Positions 30,229-40,598 of a stretch of 64,000 nt of DNA are shown one piece after another. The position numbers and the translations under genes were made by a program. The stretch is taken from assembly GCA_002005505.1 (NCBI GenBank), contig KV908660.1, forward strand, positions 32,544-96,543, in the 5' to 3' direction. Numbering within the stretch: position 1 is the stretch's first letter; each line of letters starts with the position of its first letter. The notes below the pieces were generated by a model, which was given only the letters and a program-made list of their open reading frames with translations, was not told where the DNA came from and did no database searches. The DNA comes from Botryococcus braunii (lineage: Eukaryota; Chlorophyta; Trebouxiophyceae).

Positions 30229-32434
30229 CAAGTTCTGTTTTGTGCGTTTTTGCAGGGTGCACTTGGCTGCGGATTCTTGCTCGAGGCCTCGGTGTCAGCA
30301 TTTTTGCTGTGCGGCAACGTCCACGCTTTAGTTTTTGTGTATTCCTTGCTATTGGTCACTTGTTTACATCCTGCTCTGTGCCTGTCAGGCTCGAGTTGGG
30401 TTGTGGGGATGTTTCTTTTGAGGGGTAGCTGCCTCAGAAGTTGCGTTTGTCCTACAGTTTGGTGATTTTGGGAGTCTCTTGAAAGGAATTTATGGGGAGT
30501 TGCCAAACGCTTTATTTGTCCTGTGTCTATGTTATATGTGCAGTTCCACTTGAAAGGGCAAAAGTGTGTGTGTTGACCCTTATGTGTAGGGGTGGACCAC
30601 TGTGCGACGCTTCATCGTATATTATCTTCCTTTGGGTTCTCCTTTGTTTTGGCAGTTGTTTGTGCAGATTGGGACGTGGGTCCACGTTGTTGCAACCCCT
30701 GCTGTATGGTTTTTGCTGCCTCCCTCATGTTTGTGTATACTGATGTCTCAAACCCTAGGCGCCCTTAGGGGGTAGACTCGGTCGAGTCGAGCTCAGATGC
30801 ATGGTTAATTTCCAACAGCTTGTTTGTCAATGTATATCTGTCCCTGCCTTTGTTGTGGTGTGGATTGAGGGGTTCATGCCATGGGTTGTGGTTGGGTATT
30901 TTGCTGCGGTGTGGCCATTGCTTGTTTGCTGTTTGGGAAGTTGAGACGATTGACTATGGATTTGTAATGCACTTGACATTGCTAAATCTCGTTTTGATTT
31001 GGACTGACAAAATCTGTTACAACAGATTGGGTTTGGGTACTGGCCATTATGTGCCTGCGTTACCTACCGTCGGCAGCTAGCTTGCTAGTCTGAATAGCAT
31101 GGTGTTGGGTTTACATATAAGGCTCTCTACCTTCCTGAGTCCCTACTTGCTCTGTTTCCTCTTTGCGGTAGTAGCTGTTGTTTGCATTGTCTATAGCGTT
31201 TATAACATTTTATCTTTGTTTTTGTCGTCGACGCCGGTGGCATCGATGTCGTGCCAGGTAACCTGTCAGGTACCTGCTTTGGACCTTTCGTCGTCGGGGG
31301 CGGTGTCGTCGTCGTCGTTGGTCTTGTTTTACATGTCGTGTGCCCTTTGGAGACGTCCTGATGTGGCATATGTGCTGGTTTCCTTATTTCACGATGCTGT
31401 AGTTTACAGTTGCCTTTGGGGTCCTTTGGTTCTTTGCTTGCTTAGATCCAGAGTGTGCCTTGTGTTGTCACATGTGTGTTAAGGTATGTGCAGGTGCCCA
31501 TGGGATCTGGGACTTGACAGGCGTCCGGTACGGATGCGCTCGGCTGTCACCCAGTCTTTGTGGTCACTGTGTTTTGGCTGCTGATGGAATATCTTCTGCC
31601 TGCTCTTGTTTGGGGTTGGTCTTGGAGGCAGCTGCTCATGTTGAAGTCAGCTGCGACCTCGTTCCCCCCCTCCAGCTACGTAACCCGAGCTTGTTTATCG
31701 TATACGATGTAGCTGTATGTTTTTCTGATGGTGTGTTGCTTGTATGCTTGTTTTATTCACCTTGCTGTTTGCCCCTCACGTTGTCCTTCACTTCCAATGA
31801 TTTGTTTATCATTGTGCATGTGTGTATGTTTGTGTGTGTGTCAATCTACTTGCATCACTTGTGTAAGTGAGTGCCTTTGACCTTGCTGCACTCCTTGCAG
31901 ATTTCTACTTCTTCTTTGGTTGTGTTGCAGTTGGGAGAGGAGAGCTTGTGGAGCAAGAAGCTATACCTGTGGTAGCTACTGGATAAGCCTCGGCTTCTTC
32001 TTATTGCTTACCTGGATTTGGAGCTCCTTCCGCAGTCAACAAGCGATCCCTTAGCTTGCATATGTTATCCGGGAGGGGAGGGACCTGGGAGGGTTTGCAA
32101 CATGGTGTCTGTGCCTGACATAAGGTTATATGAACCATCTTCTTATAGTACATCATAAGCAGTATAGCATAAGGTACATGTAAAGCAATACAGCATAAGG
32201 TCCATTGTACCTTATCTTTTTAGCTTACTGTTCTCCTTTACTTGGGTTAATACCTGTGGTCCTTTGCATCGTGGGTCTTCCACACCGTTTAACCCACAAA
32301 GTGGGAGGAACCTCGCACCCGGTTGGGGGTGGTTCCCGGTGGCTGGATGTTAAGGGATGGGGGAGCCACATGGATTGGGAGCCCATGCCCCTCGGTATTA
32401 GCTTACAGTTGCAGACAGTTCTGCCCTAGAGTTG
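30229..32434 (+). other. Element E long non-coding interior
   Basis: About 2.2 kb with no recognisable protein. It is T- and G-rich on the plus strand with many TTTG/TGTG words, giving chance frames such as 31099-31482 that match nothing. Several ATAAGGTAC/GTACCTTAT words cluster at 32129-32215. It may carry packaging or structural RNA functions. Confidence 0.7.
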
Positions 32435-32439
32435 ACTTT

Positions 32440-33168
32440 TGTAAACTTATGAGTTTGGCGTTCCCTGTATGACCCGGCACGAGGGTGTTTAGCCCGGCGA
32501 CACTCTTGTTGTGTGTCGAGTAACAAGCAGTGTCGACTGTGAATGAGATGACTTGACTGGCAACAGTGAAGTAGCAAACACCCGAAGTGCTTTTGATGTC
32601 CCAATCAAGTCTTACAATGCTTATTGCTCTCTCTCATCACTCAGCAATTCAAACTACTCTGTCTACGAAGTTACTGATAGTCTGCATTACCGATGTCCGA
32701 TGAGCTAAGCATTAGCACCTTTCAATTACACATTATCTAGACCCTTTCCTAATCCATTGTTCTTGTGCATGCGATGTCCTAACAGCAGTTTACCTGTATG
32801 ACCCGGCACGAGGGTGTTTAGCCCAGCGACACTCTTGTTGTGTGTCGAGTAACAAGCAGTGTCGACTGTGAATGAGATGACTTGACTGGCAACAGTGAAG
32901 TAGCAAACACCCGAAGTGCTTTTGATGTCCCAATCAAGTGCCTCAACCCTTCGAGCCAGGAGCATATATCCTTTCGAGCAAACCGTGTCTGATTACCTCA
33001 TCCTCCCTTATTAACTTGCAAATGGTCTAGATTGGTTCTGGCAGAACTCCTAGGTTCTGCCACCTATTACTCATTTTAATAAGTGGTCTCACTGGTAAAT
33101 GGAGCTGATCTGGCCACTATTACTCTTCTGAGGGAAAGGCACCAAAATGTTCAGTCACTATTATAACA
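32440..33168 (-). repeat. 3' LTR of copia H
   Basis: 729 bp; on the minus strand TGTTATAATAGTGACTG to AAGTTTACA. It contains an internal direct duplication of 147 bp (32464-32610 and 32793-32939), also present in the 5' LTR. Confidence 0.93.
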
Positions 33169-33180
33169 CTTCCCCTTGCC
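33169..33180 (-). promoter_or_regulatory. Polypurine tract of copia H
   Basis: The minus strand reads GGCAAGGGGAAG directly before the 3' LTR. It is identical to the tract of copia I at 43827-43838. Confidence 0.85.
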
Positions 33181-33186
33181 TTTTCC

Positions 33187-35202
33187 TCACAAAAACTTGG
33201 CCAAACCCAAAGCCTCACGATGTCCCTGAAATACCTGCCTTGTTAGCGGCTTCGTGAATATATCTGCCACATTCCTTGCAGAAGAAACGTATTTCACATC
33301 AACTTGACCCAATGCAATAGCTTCCCGCGCAAAGTGGAAGCTGATAGCAATATGCTTGGTATGCTTGGAGAACACTGGATTTCTGAGATGATTGATGCAT
33401 CCCTGATTATCACAGTGAATCTTGACAATCCATGGGGAAATCCCAATTTCCTCAAGGAATCCCTTCATCCAATTGGCCTCTTTGACAGCTGCACTTGCTG
33501 CCATGAACTCAGCTTCTACAGTGGATGTGGCAACTGCAGACTGCTTCTTGCTCCCCCAAGCTACAGCTCCACCAAACACTCTGATTACATACCCTGTAGT
33601 GGAAAATCGATGATCTTGATCCCCACCATAATCTGCATCAACAAAACCCTCAAGCTCTGTGTCCTTCCCTCCAAGGACCAAAACGAGATCTCTGGTTGCC
33701 TTCAGATATTTCAACACTCTGATGGCTTCATTCCAGTGAGCAGTAGTAGGGGTAATCCTGTACCTGGAAAGCACTCCCACAGCCTGTGAAATGTCAGGCC
33801 TGGTGGTATTTGCAATGTACAACAGTGACCCAACCAGTTCACAGTACCTGTGTCCTGGTGGAAGTGGGCTTCCAGCACCAATGCTGTCACTGTTGTCCTT
33901 GGACATAGGTCGCTGTGTGGCCACAAAATCTTTGGTCATAGGGGTGTCGGGCCCCACAGACTCCAGATCCAGCCCAAATTTCTCAACTAGTGCATCAATT
34001 TTAGGGATGCAACTTAATGAAATGAGCCCTTTATCCCTATCTCTCATCACTTGACAGCCCAAAAAATCTTTCACCTCTCCTAAATCATGAATGGTGAACT
34101 CTTGCTTGAGTAACCCCTTCACTCTCTCAATCTCTCCCATTCCCTTTGAAACTATCAGTAGATCATCTACATAAATCAACACAAATGACTTTCCTCCATC
34201 TACTGAACACTTCACATAGACACCAGCATCACTCTTGCACACTTCATAGCCCATGGTATGCAGCTTCTCATTAAGGGTCTTATGCCATGCCCTTGGAGCT
34301 TGCTTCAGGCCATACAATGCCTTCTTCAAGCGACACACTGTCTTACCATCCCCATTTTCAAACCCAGGAGGTTGTGTGACATACACCTCCTCCTCTAATT
34401 CCCCATTCAGAAACGCAGTCTTGACATCCACCTGGTGAATTTCAAGACCCTCTTGTGCAGCCACTGACAATAAGGCTCTCCGGGACCCATAGCTGCTAGT
34501 TGGGGCAAAAACTTCCATGACATCTACTCCAGGAATTTGCCTGCATCCTTGAGCTACCAGCCTAGCCTTGAACCTCAGCACATTGCCATGGGCATCCATT
34601 TTCACGGAAAAGATCCAATGAACTGGAATCACCTTATGGCCACGAGGTCTGGGGACATACTCCATGACCTCGTGGGCATCCAAGGAATTCTGCTCTTCTT
34701 GCATAGCAGCCTTCCAATATTCCCACTAAGGGGACTTCTGTGCCTCCCTCAAGCTGGAAGGCACACTAATCTTCCCAAACCGTACCCCTGTGTGCTTCCC
34801 CTGATCTGGCTTGCTCTCACTCTCTCTTTCACCCATTACTCTTTCGCTGAATGTCGCCGCACTGCACCTGGGTGCAGGTTGTGAGGATTCTGACTTTCCT
34901 CGGTGCTCTCTCTCTCTTTTCGACTCACAGTTTGCCCTTTCAAGCTTACTGCTTCGCACTCTCACATCATCCTCCCAGACACAGGTATCTCTCGGAAAGC
35001 TCTTATAATTGGGCAAATTCTCACACTGTCCAAGCTTCCGATTCACCTCCTCATCCACACTCTTACATGTCTGACGGGTTTCAGCCACGTCAGAGCTCTC
35101 ACAGGCAATTGAACCACTCAGCACAGCTTGGACACTTGGTCTGCCTTGGTGTTGTGCCCATGTCTCTCTCTCTCTCTGTCTGCTCCCCACCAAACATGAG
35201 CG
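33187..35202 (-). CDS. pol: Copia H RT and RNase H, with upstream linker
   Basis: On the minus strand the same frame as gag-integrase continues after a TAG (35203-35205) through a serine-rich linker (to 34729), a second TAG (34726-34728) and then RT. RT motifs: VIPVHWIFSVKMDAHGN, RFKARLVAQGCRQ, VDVKTAFLNGELEEEVY, QPPGF, GLKQAPRAWH and catalytic YVDD at 34162-34173. RNase H follows, with GFVDADYGGDQDHRFSTTG, SKKQSAVATSTVEAEF and NVADIFTKPL, ending 18 bases before the 3' LTR. All catalytic residues are visible. The two stops are the only lesions. Confidence 0.92.
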
Positions 35203-38200
35203 CTAGGGCGCAGGCCCAGCCGCACCCTCACAAGCAAGGCCCTCACTTGTGTGGCTGGCACCACTTTGTCTCTGGGCATTACAGACAGAACTCACATCTC
35301 TAACAATCCCCTCAGGCACTGAACAGGTCCCACCCATACATCTCAGCTCGCTTGGACCGTTTTCAGTCTGATCAGAGACTGTCCCCCTCTCATCACTCAC
35401 ATGTAGCTCAGGTCTCTCAGGATCCTGACTTCTTTCCTGCACTTCCCCTGGTCCCTGTGACTCGGTGTCACATTCAGTCACCCCCACTCGCTCACAGCTC
35501 TCTCCCTTCTCCTGTGCCAGCAGGAGCTCGCGAGCAGCAGTGCGATGCTCATAGCGTTGGGCCCGAGAGGGTCCATTCAAAGGCGGAGTTACAGTAACAG
35601 GAGGTGTATTCCGGAGGGACTGCTGTGCTCGCTCCAAGGTCCGTTGATGCTGCCCACTGTCAGAGCCTCCACGTGCAAGTCGCTGAAGCGTATCCAGTGC
35701 CCCGGACTGGTCCAGATCCAGCTGCAGTGGTTTCTCACTTGGTCCATGACCAATTTCTGGAGCGCCCTCCTCTTGGGAAGACTTCCCCTGACATGCAGGC
35801 TCGGTTGCAGCTTGGTCAGGGGGTCCTGGGAGGGTGCTGTCAGGTCTGCTGCTGGGGCAGGGAGCTCTGACAACCTGATTCTGAGTGCTGCACTGAGGTG
35901 AGGAGACTGTCAGGTCGCTGATGTGCTGCTGATCTGGCAAACCTTCAGGATACGTGAACTGTAGTGGTTGGTCAGGGAGGGTGGACATTCCCACCCGAGA
36001 GGCTCCTCGGATGTGTTCCACAAACTGGACATCTCTGCTCTCTCTCCAGACCCCCCCTCCCAGATAAATACGATATGCCTTGGACACTGGGGAATAGCCA
36101 GTGAACATGCCTGGCACAGCCTTTGGTGCAAATACCCCCCTCTGCTGATCTGGCACATGCACGAATGCCAGACATCCCCACGTACGAAGAAGTGACACAT
36201 CTGGCTTGTATCTCATGAATAATTCACAAGGAGTGAGAGGCCTGCCTGTACTGGGTCCCATATTCAGGAGGATGCAGGCTGTCTCTAGGGCCTCTTTCCA
36301 CATGACTGGGCTGGCACTAGCAAAATTGAGGAGGGTTCTGGATCGCTCCTTCAAGGTCCTGTTGGCTCGCTCTGCTATCCCGTTCTGCTGGGGTGTGTAG
36401 GGGGCAGACATCTCCAGCTTAGTGCCCTGAGATGCACAGAACTCCTTGAATCTGGAATTAATAAATTCTGTGCCTCTGTCACACCGAATGCACTTGACAG
36501 TTGTCCCTCTTTCTGTCTGCCAAAATAGGATCAGGTCCCTGACAACTGAGGCAATTACATCCTTTGACTTCACAGGTAGGACAGCCTTCCATCCAGATGC
36601 CTCATCCGCTACAGTCACCCAAAAACGTTCCCCAGAGATGGCTGCTGGTGAAATGGGGCCCACAGTGTCAATATGGATTCTATCAAGAGGATTTATTGCA
36701 GGCCTGGAACTTTCACCAAAGGGAGGACGGGTGTGCTTCCCCTCAATGCATGCTTCACAATACTTTGGACAGTTCTCACAGGATGACAGGGAGGTATCAA
36801 TGCCTGTGACCAGCTGTTCCTTGCTCAGGCGCTGCATCCACGGTTCACCTGGATGTCCCATTCTGCTATGCCACAGAAAGCGTTTCGCACAATCATGCTG
36901 CAGGTTCTTCTTGGATTTGCTCTTCACAGCAGCTGCCACTGGTGACAACCATTGCACTGGGGGAACAGATAAGCAGTCATGTACATAATAAAGACCTTTT
37001 TCTGCTCTAACGGGCATCTTCCAGCCATTCGGGCCAGAGACTGTGGTAAAAGCACCCATGCTGTCTGTGGTAAAGCAAGCTCCATCACGAAGGGCAGCTG
37101 AAACAGACAAGATGTTCATCGTTGCAGAGGGAACACACTGGACATGATGCAGCCACAGCGGGATTGATTGCTGGTTCAATAGGCAGATTGATCCAGTGGC
37201 AGTACTTCCTCCTGTTGCATCAGAAGTGGCCAGCTGCAGAGGGATGGGAGCAGCATGGACTGTGGGAGCATGTAACAGTGACAGATCATTGACAAGATGG
37301 ACTGACGCTCCACTGTCTACCAACCAGGACTGTTTGGAAATTCTCCCCTTGCATGGTTTGAGAACATTATAGGATACCACGTGTGGCATACCTTCAGGTG
37401 GGGGAGAAGGTGGACCAGGTGGTGGGTGCAGCAGTGGGAACGCTCCCACTGCCGGGAAGACATGCTGGACTGCTGGAGGGGGCTGGGGTCCTCCAGGAAA
37501 CTGACCTTGGGGCCACATGCCTGCCAGTTGCTGCACTGCTGCCACCACATTCCTCTGGGTTTCGGCGTCCCTCTGTCTCTTGCGGCAGTCTCTCCAGAAG
37601 TGTCCCCTTTTGTGGCAGTAGTTGCATGTACCACGTACTTCCACCTTGGTCTCTGTGTCTGCAGGCTGTCTGGTCTGAGTCAAAGCACATGCAGTAGGGG
37701 CAGGGGCTGCGGCAGCCTGCACTGGTTGTGCAGTCATGAGCACTGCAGGCAGATCTGGGTCATCATCGTAGCCAGTTGCTTCTGCTGTGGTGGAGATGAG
37801 GTCTGCTAGTTGGTCCAAGGGATAAGCAACGGCTGTAGGCAGTAGTCCAGGGGGGTTGGCAGCTGCTGGCAGGCCCTGCACAATCTGGGTGGCCACGTGC
37901 CCATCTAGAAGATCATGTCCATTGCGTTTCAAGCAACCTTTCAGATTAATAATCCTATTGACATACTGAGAGATGGTTTCACCTTGTTTCATGCCACGGG
38001 ACATCTCCTTTAACCAGTCAGCATTGGCCTGAGTATTGTAGCCTCCCACAAACTTCCTACAAATATACACATATGCATCATATGCCGATGGCTTACTTGA
38101 CAGCTCCCCCAACCAGTCTTCTGGTACTGATTCATACAGCAACAACAATGCTGCGGCATTGTGGGTGGTCCCATGCATAGCTTGTTGAATGGCTGGCAAC

Positions 38201-38430
38201 GAACCCTTGGCATCATTTGCTGCAGTGAAAGCATTATCCCACACCACAAAGTTCTGGCCCTTACGTAGCAGTTTTATATGTACCTTGACCTGAGTGGCAA
38301 TGACTTTGGGAAGGGTGTCTCCTTCCCCTCTGGAGGTGCTGGGAGTGCAAGGCTCCCTGGTAGGAGTTGATGTGGACTCCTCTCCTGCTGACTTAGATTC
38401 TGAGCTGGTGCTGGTACCCTTCTTCTTCAT
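35203..38430 (-). CDS. gag-pol: Copia H gag-protease-integrase (1075 aa)
   Basis: The minus-strand ATG is at 38430. Residues about 45-240 are copia Gag (KLLRKGQNFVVWDNAF, CRKFVGGYNTQANADWLKEM, YVNRIINLKGCL). A CCHC zinc knuckle CNYCHKRGHFWRDC is at 37585-37626. Protease has SWLVDSGASVHLVND (DSGAS at 37303-37317). The integrase zinc region has RFLWHSRMGHPG ... CPKYCEACIEGKH. The core has DRIHIDTVGPI, IRCDRGTEFINS and TPQQNGIAERANRTLKE, giving the D, D and E catalytic residues. The C-terminal part is a low-complexity S/P/Q-rich stretch. The frame is open throughout. Confidence 0.93.
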   Translation of the reverse strand: MKKKGTSTSSESKSAGEESTSTPTREPCTPSTSRGEGDTLPKVIATQVKVHIKLLRKGQNFVVWDNAFTAANDAKGSLPAIQQAMHGTTHNAAALLLLYESVPEDWLGELSSKPSAYDAYVYICRKFVGGYNTQANADWLKEMSRGMKQGETISQYVNRIINLKGCLKRNGHDLLDGHVATQIVQGLPAAANPPGLLPTAVAYPLDQLADLISTTAEATGYDDDPDLPAVLMTAQPVQAAAAPAPTACALTQTRQPADTETKVEVRGTCNYCHKRGHFWRDCRKRQRDAETQRNVVAAVQQLAGMWPQGQFPGGPQPPPAVQHVFPAVGAFPLLHPPPGPPSPPPEGMPHVVSYNVLKPCKGRISKQSWLVDSGASVHLVNDLSLLHAPTVHAAPIPLQLATSDATGGSTATGSICLLNQQSIPLWLHHVQCVPSATMNILSVSAALRDGACFTTDSMGAFTTVSGPNGWKMPVRAEKGLYYVHDCLSVPPVQWLSPVAAAVKSKSKKNLQHDCAKRFLWHSRMGHPGEPWMQRLSKEQLVTGIDTSLSSCENCPKYCEACIEGKHTRPPFGESSRPAINPLDRIHIDTVGPISPAAISGERFWVTVADEASGWKAVLPVKSKDVIASVVRDLILFWQTERGTTVKCIRCDRGTEFINSRFKEFCASQGTKLEMSAPYTPQQNGIAERANRTLKERSRTLLNFASASPVMWKEALETACILLNMGPSTGRPLTPCELFMRYKPDVSLLRTWGCLAFVHVPDQQRGVFAPKAVPGMFTGYSPVSKAYRIYLGGGVWRESRDVQFVEHIRGASRVGMSTLPDQPLQFTYPEGLPDQQHISDLTVSSPQCSTQNQVVRAPCPSSRPDSTLPGPPDQAATEPACQGKSSQEEGAPEIGHGPSEKPLQLDLDQSGALDTLQRLARGGSDSGQHQRTLERAQQSLRNTPPVTVTPPLNGPSRAQRYEHRTAARELLLAQEKGESCERVGVTECDTESQGPGEVQERSQDPERPELHVSDERGTVSDQTENGPSELRCMGGTCSVPEGIVRDVSSVCNAQRQSGASHTSEGLACEGAAGPAP

Positions 38431-38445
38431 GCTGTTCGGACCCTG

Positions 38446-38970
38446 TCAGTCGTCGCTCCTTTCTGACAGTCTGGAGTCTCCGTCCTCGTCCTCACTGTCG
38501 TCCTCTGTGACCCACTCGTCTACGTGAAATTCTCCCTCGCCGTAGAGAATTAGACGATCAATGAAGTCGTCTCCCAGGCTGCTCAAAGCTAGCTCAATCG
38601 CTGCGTAGGCGGCTTTCTCTGTCCAATAAGCTTCGTGCGATGGACCTCCCGTTTGCTGTAAGCACCTCTCAAAAATTGCTCGTGTCAGATATCCTGGCTC
38701 TCCGTTGATGAATGAGATTTCCCAAACAGTGAATTTATAAGCTGGATATATCGGAAAACGCTCTCGGAACCACTGAGGGGGCGCGAGTGCTCCCCGTCCG
38801 TGTGCTTCGTGGACGAAGTCCTTCACCAGGAATGCTCGTTCTTCTATCGTCCGTGGGCCTTTCTCTCCTCCTGCCTTTCTTCGCTCGTTATATGTTGGAG
38901 GAGGAGGTGGAGGTGGAGGAGGTCTACTTCCGCCCGTGCTCATACGTCCGGTTGGTCTCTTTCGCGCCAT
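38446..38970 (-). CDS. Unknown 174-aa ORF ahead of gag-pol in copia H
   Basis: The minus-strand ATG at 38970 is about 49 nt after the PBS. The product starts basic (MARKRPTGRMS), has a run of nine prolines, then a middle with well-formed secondary-structure potential (ERAFLVKDFVHEAHGRG, WFRERFPIYPAYKFTVWE, AAYAAIELALSSLGDDFID) and an acidic tail (TEDDSEDEDGDSRLSERSDD). It ends with TGA 15 bases before the gag ATG and in the same frame, so readthrough would fuse it to Gag, or reinitiation could express Gag. I recognise no domain. Copia I has nothing equivalent between its PBS and gag. Confidence 0.6.
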   Translation of the reverse strand: MARKRPTGRMSTGGSRPPPPPPPPPTYNERRKAGGEKGPRTIEERAFLVKDFVHEAHGRGALAPPQWFRERFPIYPAYKFTVWEISFINGEPGYLTRAIFERCLQQTGGPSHEAYWTEKAAYAAIELALSSLGDDFIDRLILYGEGEFHVDEWVTEDDSEDEDGDSRLSERSDD

Positions 38971-39019
38971 CGCAGACTACTTTGCCCAAGTCATACATTT
39001 TTCATGCCTCAGCAGAAAA

Positions 39020-39036
39020 GTCGTGGGCCCATAACC
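39020..39036 (-). promoter_or_regulatory. Internal-tRNA primer-binding site of copia H
   Basis: The minus strand reads GGTTATGGGCCCACGAC immediately after the LTR. The complement GTGGGCCCATAACC is the anticodon stem-loop (CAT anticodon) of eukaryotic initiator tRNA-Met. Drosophila copia uses a primer cut from this same place. Confidence 0.88.
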
Positions 39037-39763
39037 TGTAAACTTCTGAGTTTGGCGTTCCCTGTATGACCCGGCACGAGGGTGTTTAGCCCGGCGACAC
39101 TCTTGTTGTGTGTCGAGTAACAAGCAGTGTCGACTGTGAATGAGATGACTTGACTGGCAACAGTGAAGTAGCAAACCCGAAGTGCTTTTTTTGTCCCAAT
39201 CAAGTCTTACAATGCTTATTGCTCTCTCTCATCACTCAGCAATTCAAACTACTCTATCTACGAAGTTACTGATAGTCTGCATTACCGATGTCCGATGAGC
39301 TAAGCATTAGCACCTTTCAATTACACATTATCTAGACCCTTTCCTAATCCATTGTTCTTGTGCATGCGATGTCCTAACAGCAGTTTACCTGTATGACCCG
39401 GCACGAGGGTGTTTAGCCCGGCGACACTCTTGTTGTGTGTCGAGTAACAAGCAGTGTCGACTGTGAATGAGATGACTTGACTGGCAACAGTGAAGTAGCA
39501 AACACCCGAAGTGCTTTTGACGTCCCAATCAAGTGCCTCAACCCTTCGAGCCAGGAGCATATATCCTTTCGAGCAAACCGTGTCTGATTACCTCATCCTC
39601 CCTTATTAACTTGCAAATGGTCTAGATTGGTTCTGGCAGAACTCCTAGGTTCTGCCACCTATTACTCATTTTAATAAGTGGTCTCACTGGTAAATGGAGC
39701 TGATCTGGCCACTATTACTCTTCTGAGGGAAAGGCACCAAAATGTTCAGTCACTATTATAACA
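39037..39763 (-). repeat. 5' LTR of copia H
   Basis: 727 bp, followed on the plus strand by the ACTTT target duplication. Same internal 147-bp duplication as the 3' copy, with a small deletion in one unit near 39174-39192. Confidence 0.93.
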
Positions 39764-39768
39764 ACTTT

Positions 39769-40010
39769 CTATTGGAAGGGGAAGGCCCTAAAAGGCCATC
39801 TTCTATGCAACTGGAGGGAATTGTGCCTCTTTTCCCTGCCTGGAGTATCTTCCAATATCTTGCTTCTCTGCAACTTGTAATTGATCCAATGTGTGTGGGT
39901 TAATTACCTGAGATCAGAACGATTTCTATTTCCTTTCTGACCTGTCTTCATGATCTGCTTTTCATGAAGAAGGGCCCTTGCCCATCATCTTCATTCCAAG
40001 GGGGAGGGAA
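39769..40010 (+). other. Element E 3' non-coding end with polypurine tract
   Basis: No gene. It ends in AAGGGGGAGGGAA (39998-40010), directly before the 3' LTR. This is almost the same tract as in element G, which fits the Gag homology between the two. Confidence 0.8.
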
Positions 40011-40256
40011 TGTAAGAACAGTGTATCCTTGTACCTCATTATGGTCAAGGGTATACTCGTACGATACCGTACCATCATTGTCCAGACACTTAGACATTAA
40101 TTCGCTATTACGCGTGCGGCTATATTTGGCGTTTCGCCTGTGCTTATCAGGAAGAATCCGCCCTCTTTGTAAGCAGACTTACTTTCGAGATCGACTTTTC
40201 CGTTGTCTCACGAGTCTCACATCTCTCTTTACTCTTCCGCTTGTCTTGTTATTAGA
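40011..40256 (+). repeat. 3' LTR of element E
   Basis: 246 bp, followed by TTCCT, after which D gag resumes. Confidence 0.93.
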
Positions 40257-40261
40257 TTCCT

Positions 40262-40596
40262 TGGGTTTGGTGGGAGCACCCCCTTTTGGGTCCGGGAGAA
40301 AAATTGATTCCAGAACCTCTATTCCAAAGGATAGGGAATGCTATTTTTGTCATAAACTAGGCCACGAGTCATGGCAGTGTGTTGCTAAAAAGCAATATCT
40401 AGCTGCCAAAGCTCAAGCTAGTGGGCACACCCCATCAAATTTTCAGCCTGGATTCTATCCGAGGCAAGGAAACAATCAACCAGTGGCAGCACCACTGCAA
40501 GGTGTTTCACCTCCCTCACACATTGGGCCCAAGGGATTTAACAAGGGAAAACATTGGAAAGGGAAAGGGAAGGGCAAGGGCCCTAAACAAGATTAA
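40262..40596 (+). CDS. gag: Element D gag, part 3 of 3
   Basis: Resumes as GLVGAPPFGSGRKIDSRTS with the zinc knuckle CYFCHKLGHESWQC at 40339-40380, then a glutamine/proline stretch and the basic KGKGKGKGP tail. It stops at 40596. The pol ATG at 40599 is in a different frame, suggesting reinitiation or frameshifting. Confidence 0.9.
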
Positions 40597-40598
40597 TC

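Larger units (their letters stand above)
32440..39763 (-). mobile_element. Copia element H, minus strand, TSD ACTTT
   Basis: The LTRs are 32440-33168 (3') and 39037-39763 (5'), flanked by ACTTT (32435-32439; 39764-39768). On the minus strand: 5' LTR, internal-tRNA PBS, an extra ORF, gag-protease-integrase, RT-RNase H, polypurine tract, 3' LTR. This is the copia order (integrase before RT). Coding is nearly intact: one reading frame throughout, interrupted by a TGA between the first ORF and gag and two TAG codons (35203, 34726). About seven differences separate the LTRs by my reading. Confidence 0.94.
28982..40256 (+). mobile_element. Non-autonomous gag-only LTR element E (TR-GAG type), TSD TTCCT
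   Basis: The LTRs are 28982-29227 and 40011-40256 (246 bp each), flanked by TTCCT (28977-28981; 40257-40261). The PBS is present and a single gag ORF follows. About 2.2 kb (30229-32434) and a short 3' piece have no protease, RT or integrase. Copia H is inserted at 32440-39763. Net length is about 3.9 kb. The arrangement matches what has been described as TR-GAG. Gag is intact and the LTRs differ at about three sites by my reading, so it moved recently, presumably using enzymes of another element. Confidence 0.9.

Noticed and set aside
31099..31482. 127-aa hydrophobic ORF in element E, possible membrane protein
   Set aside because: The strand is T- and G-rich, which yields hydrophobic chance frames; there is no homology and no conserved start context.
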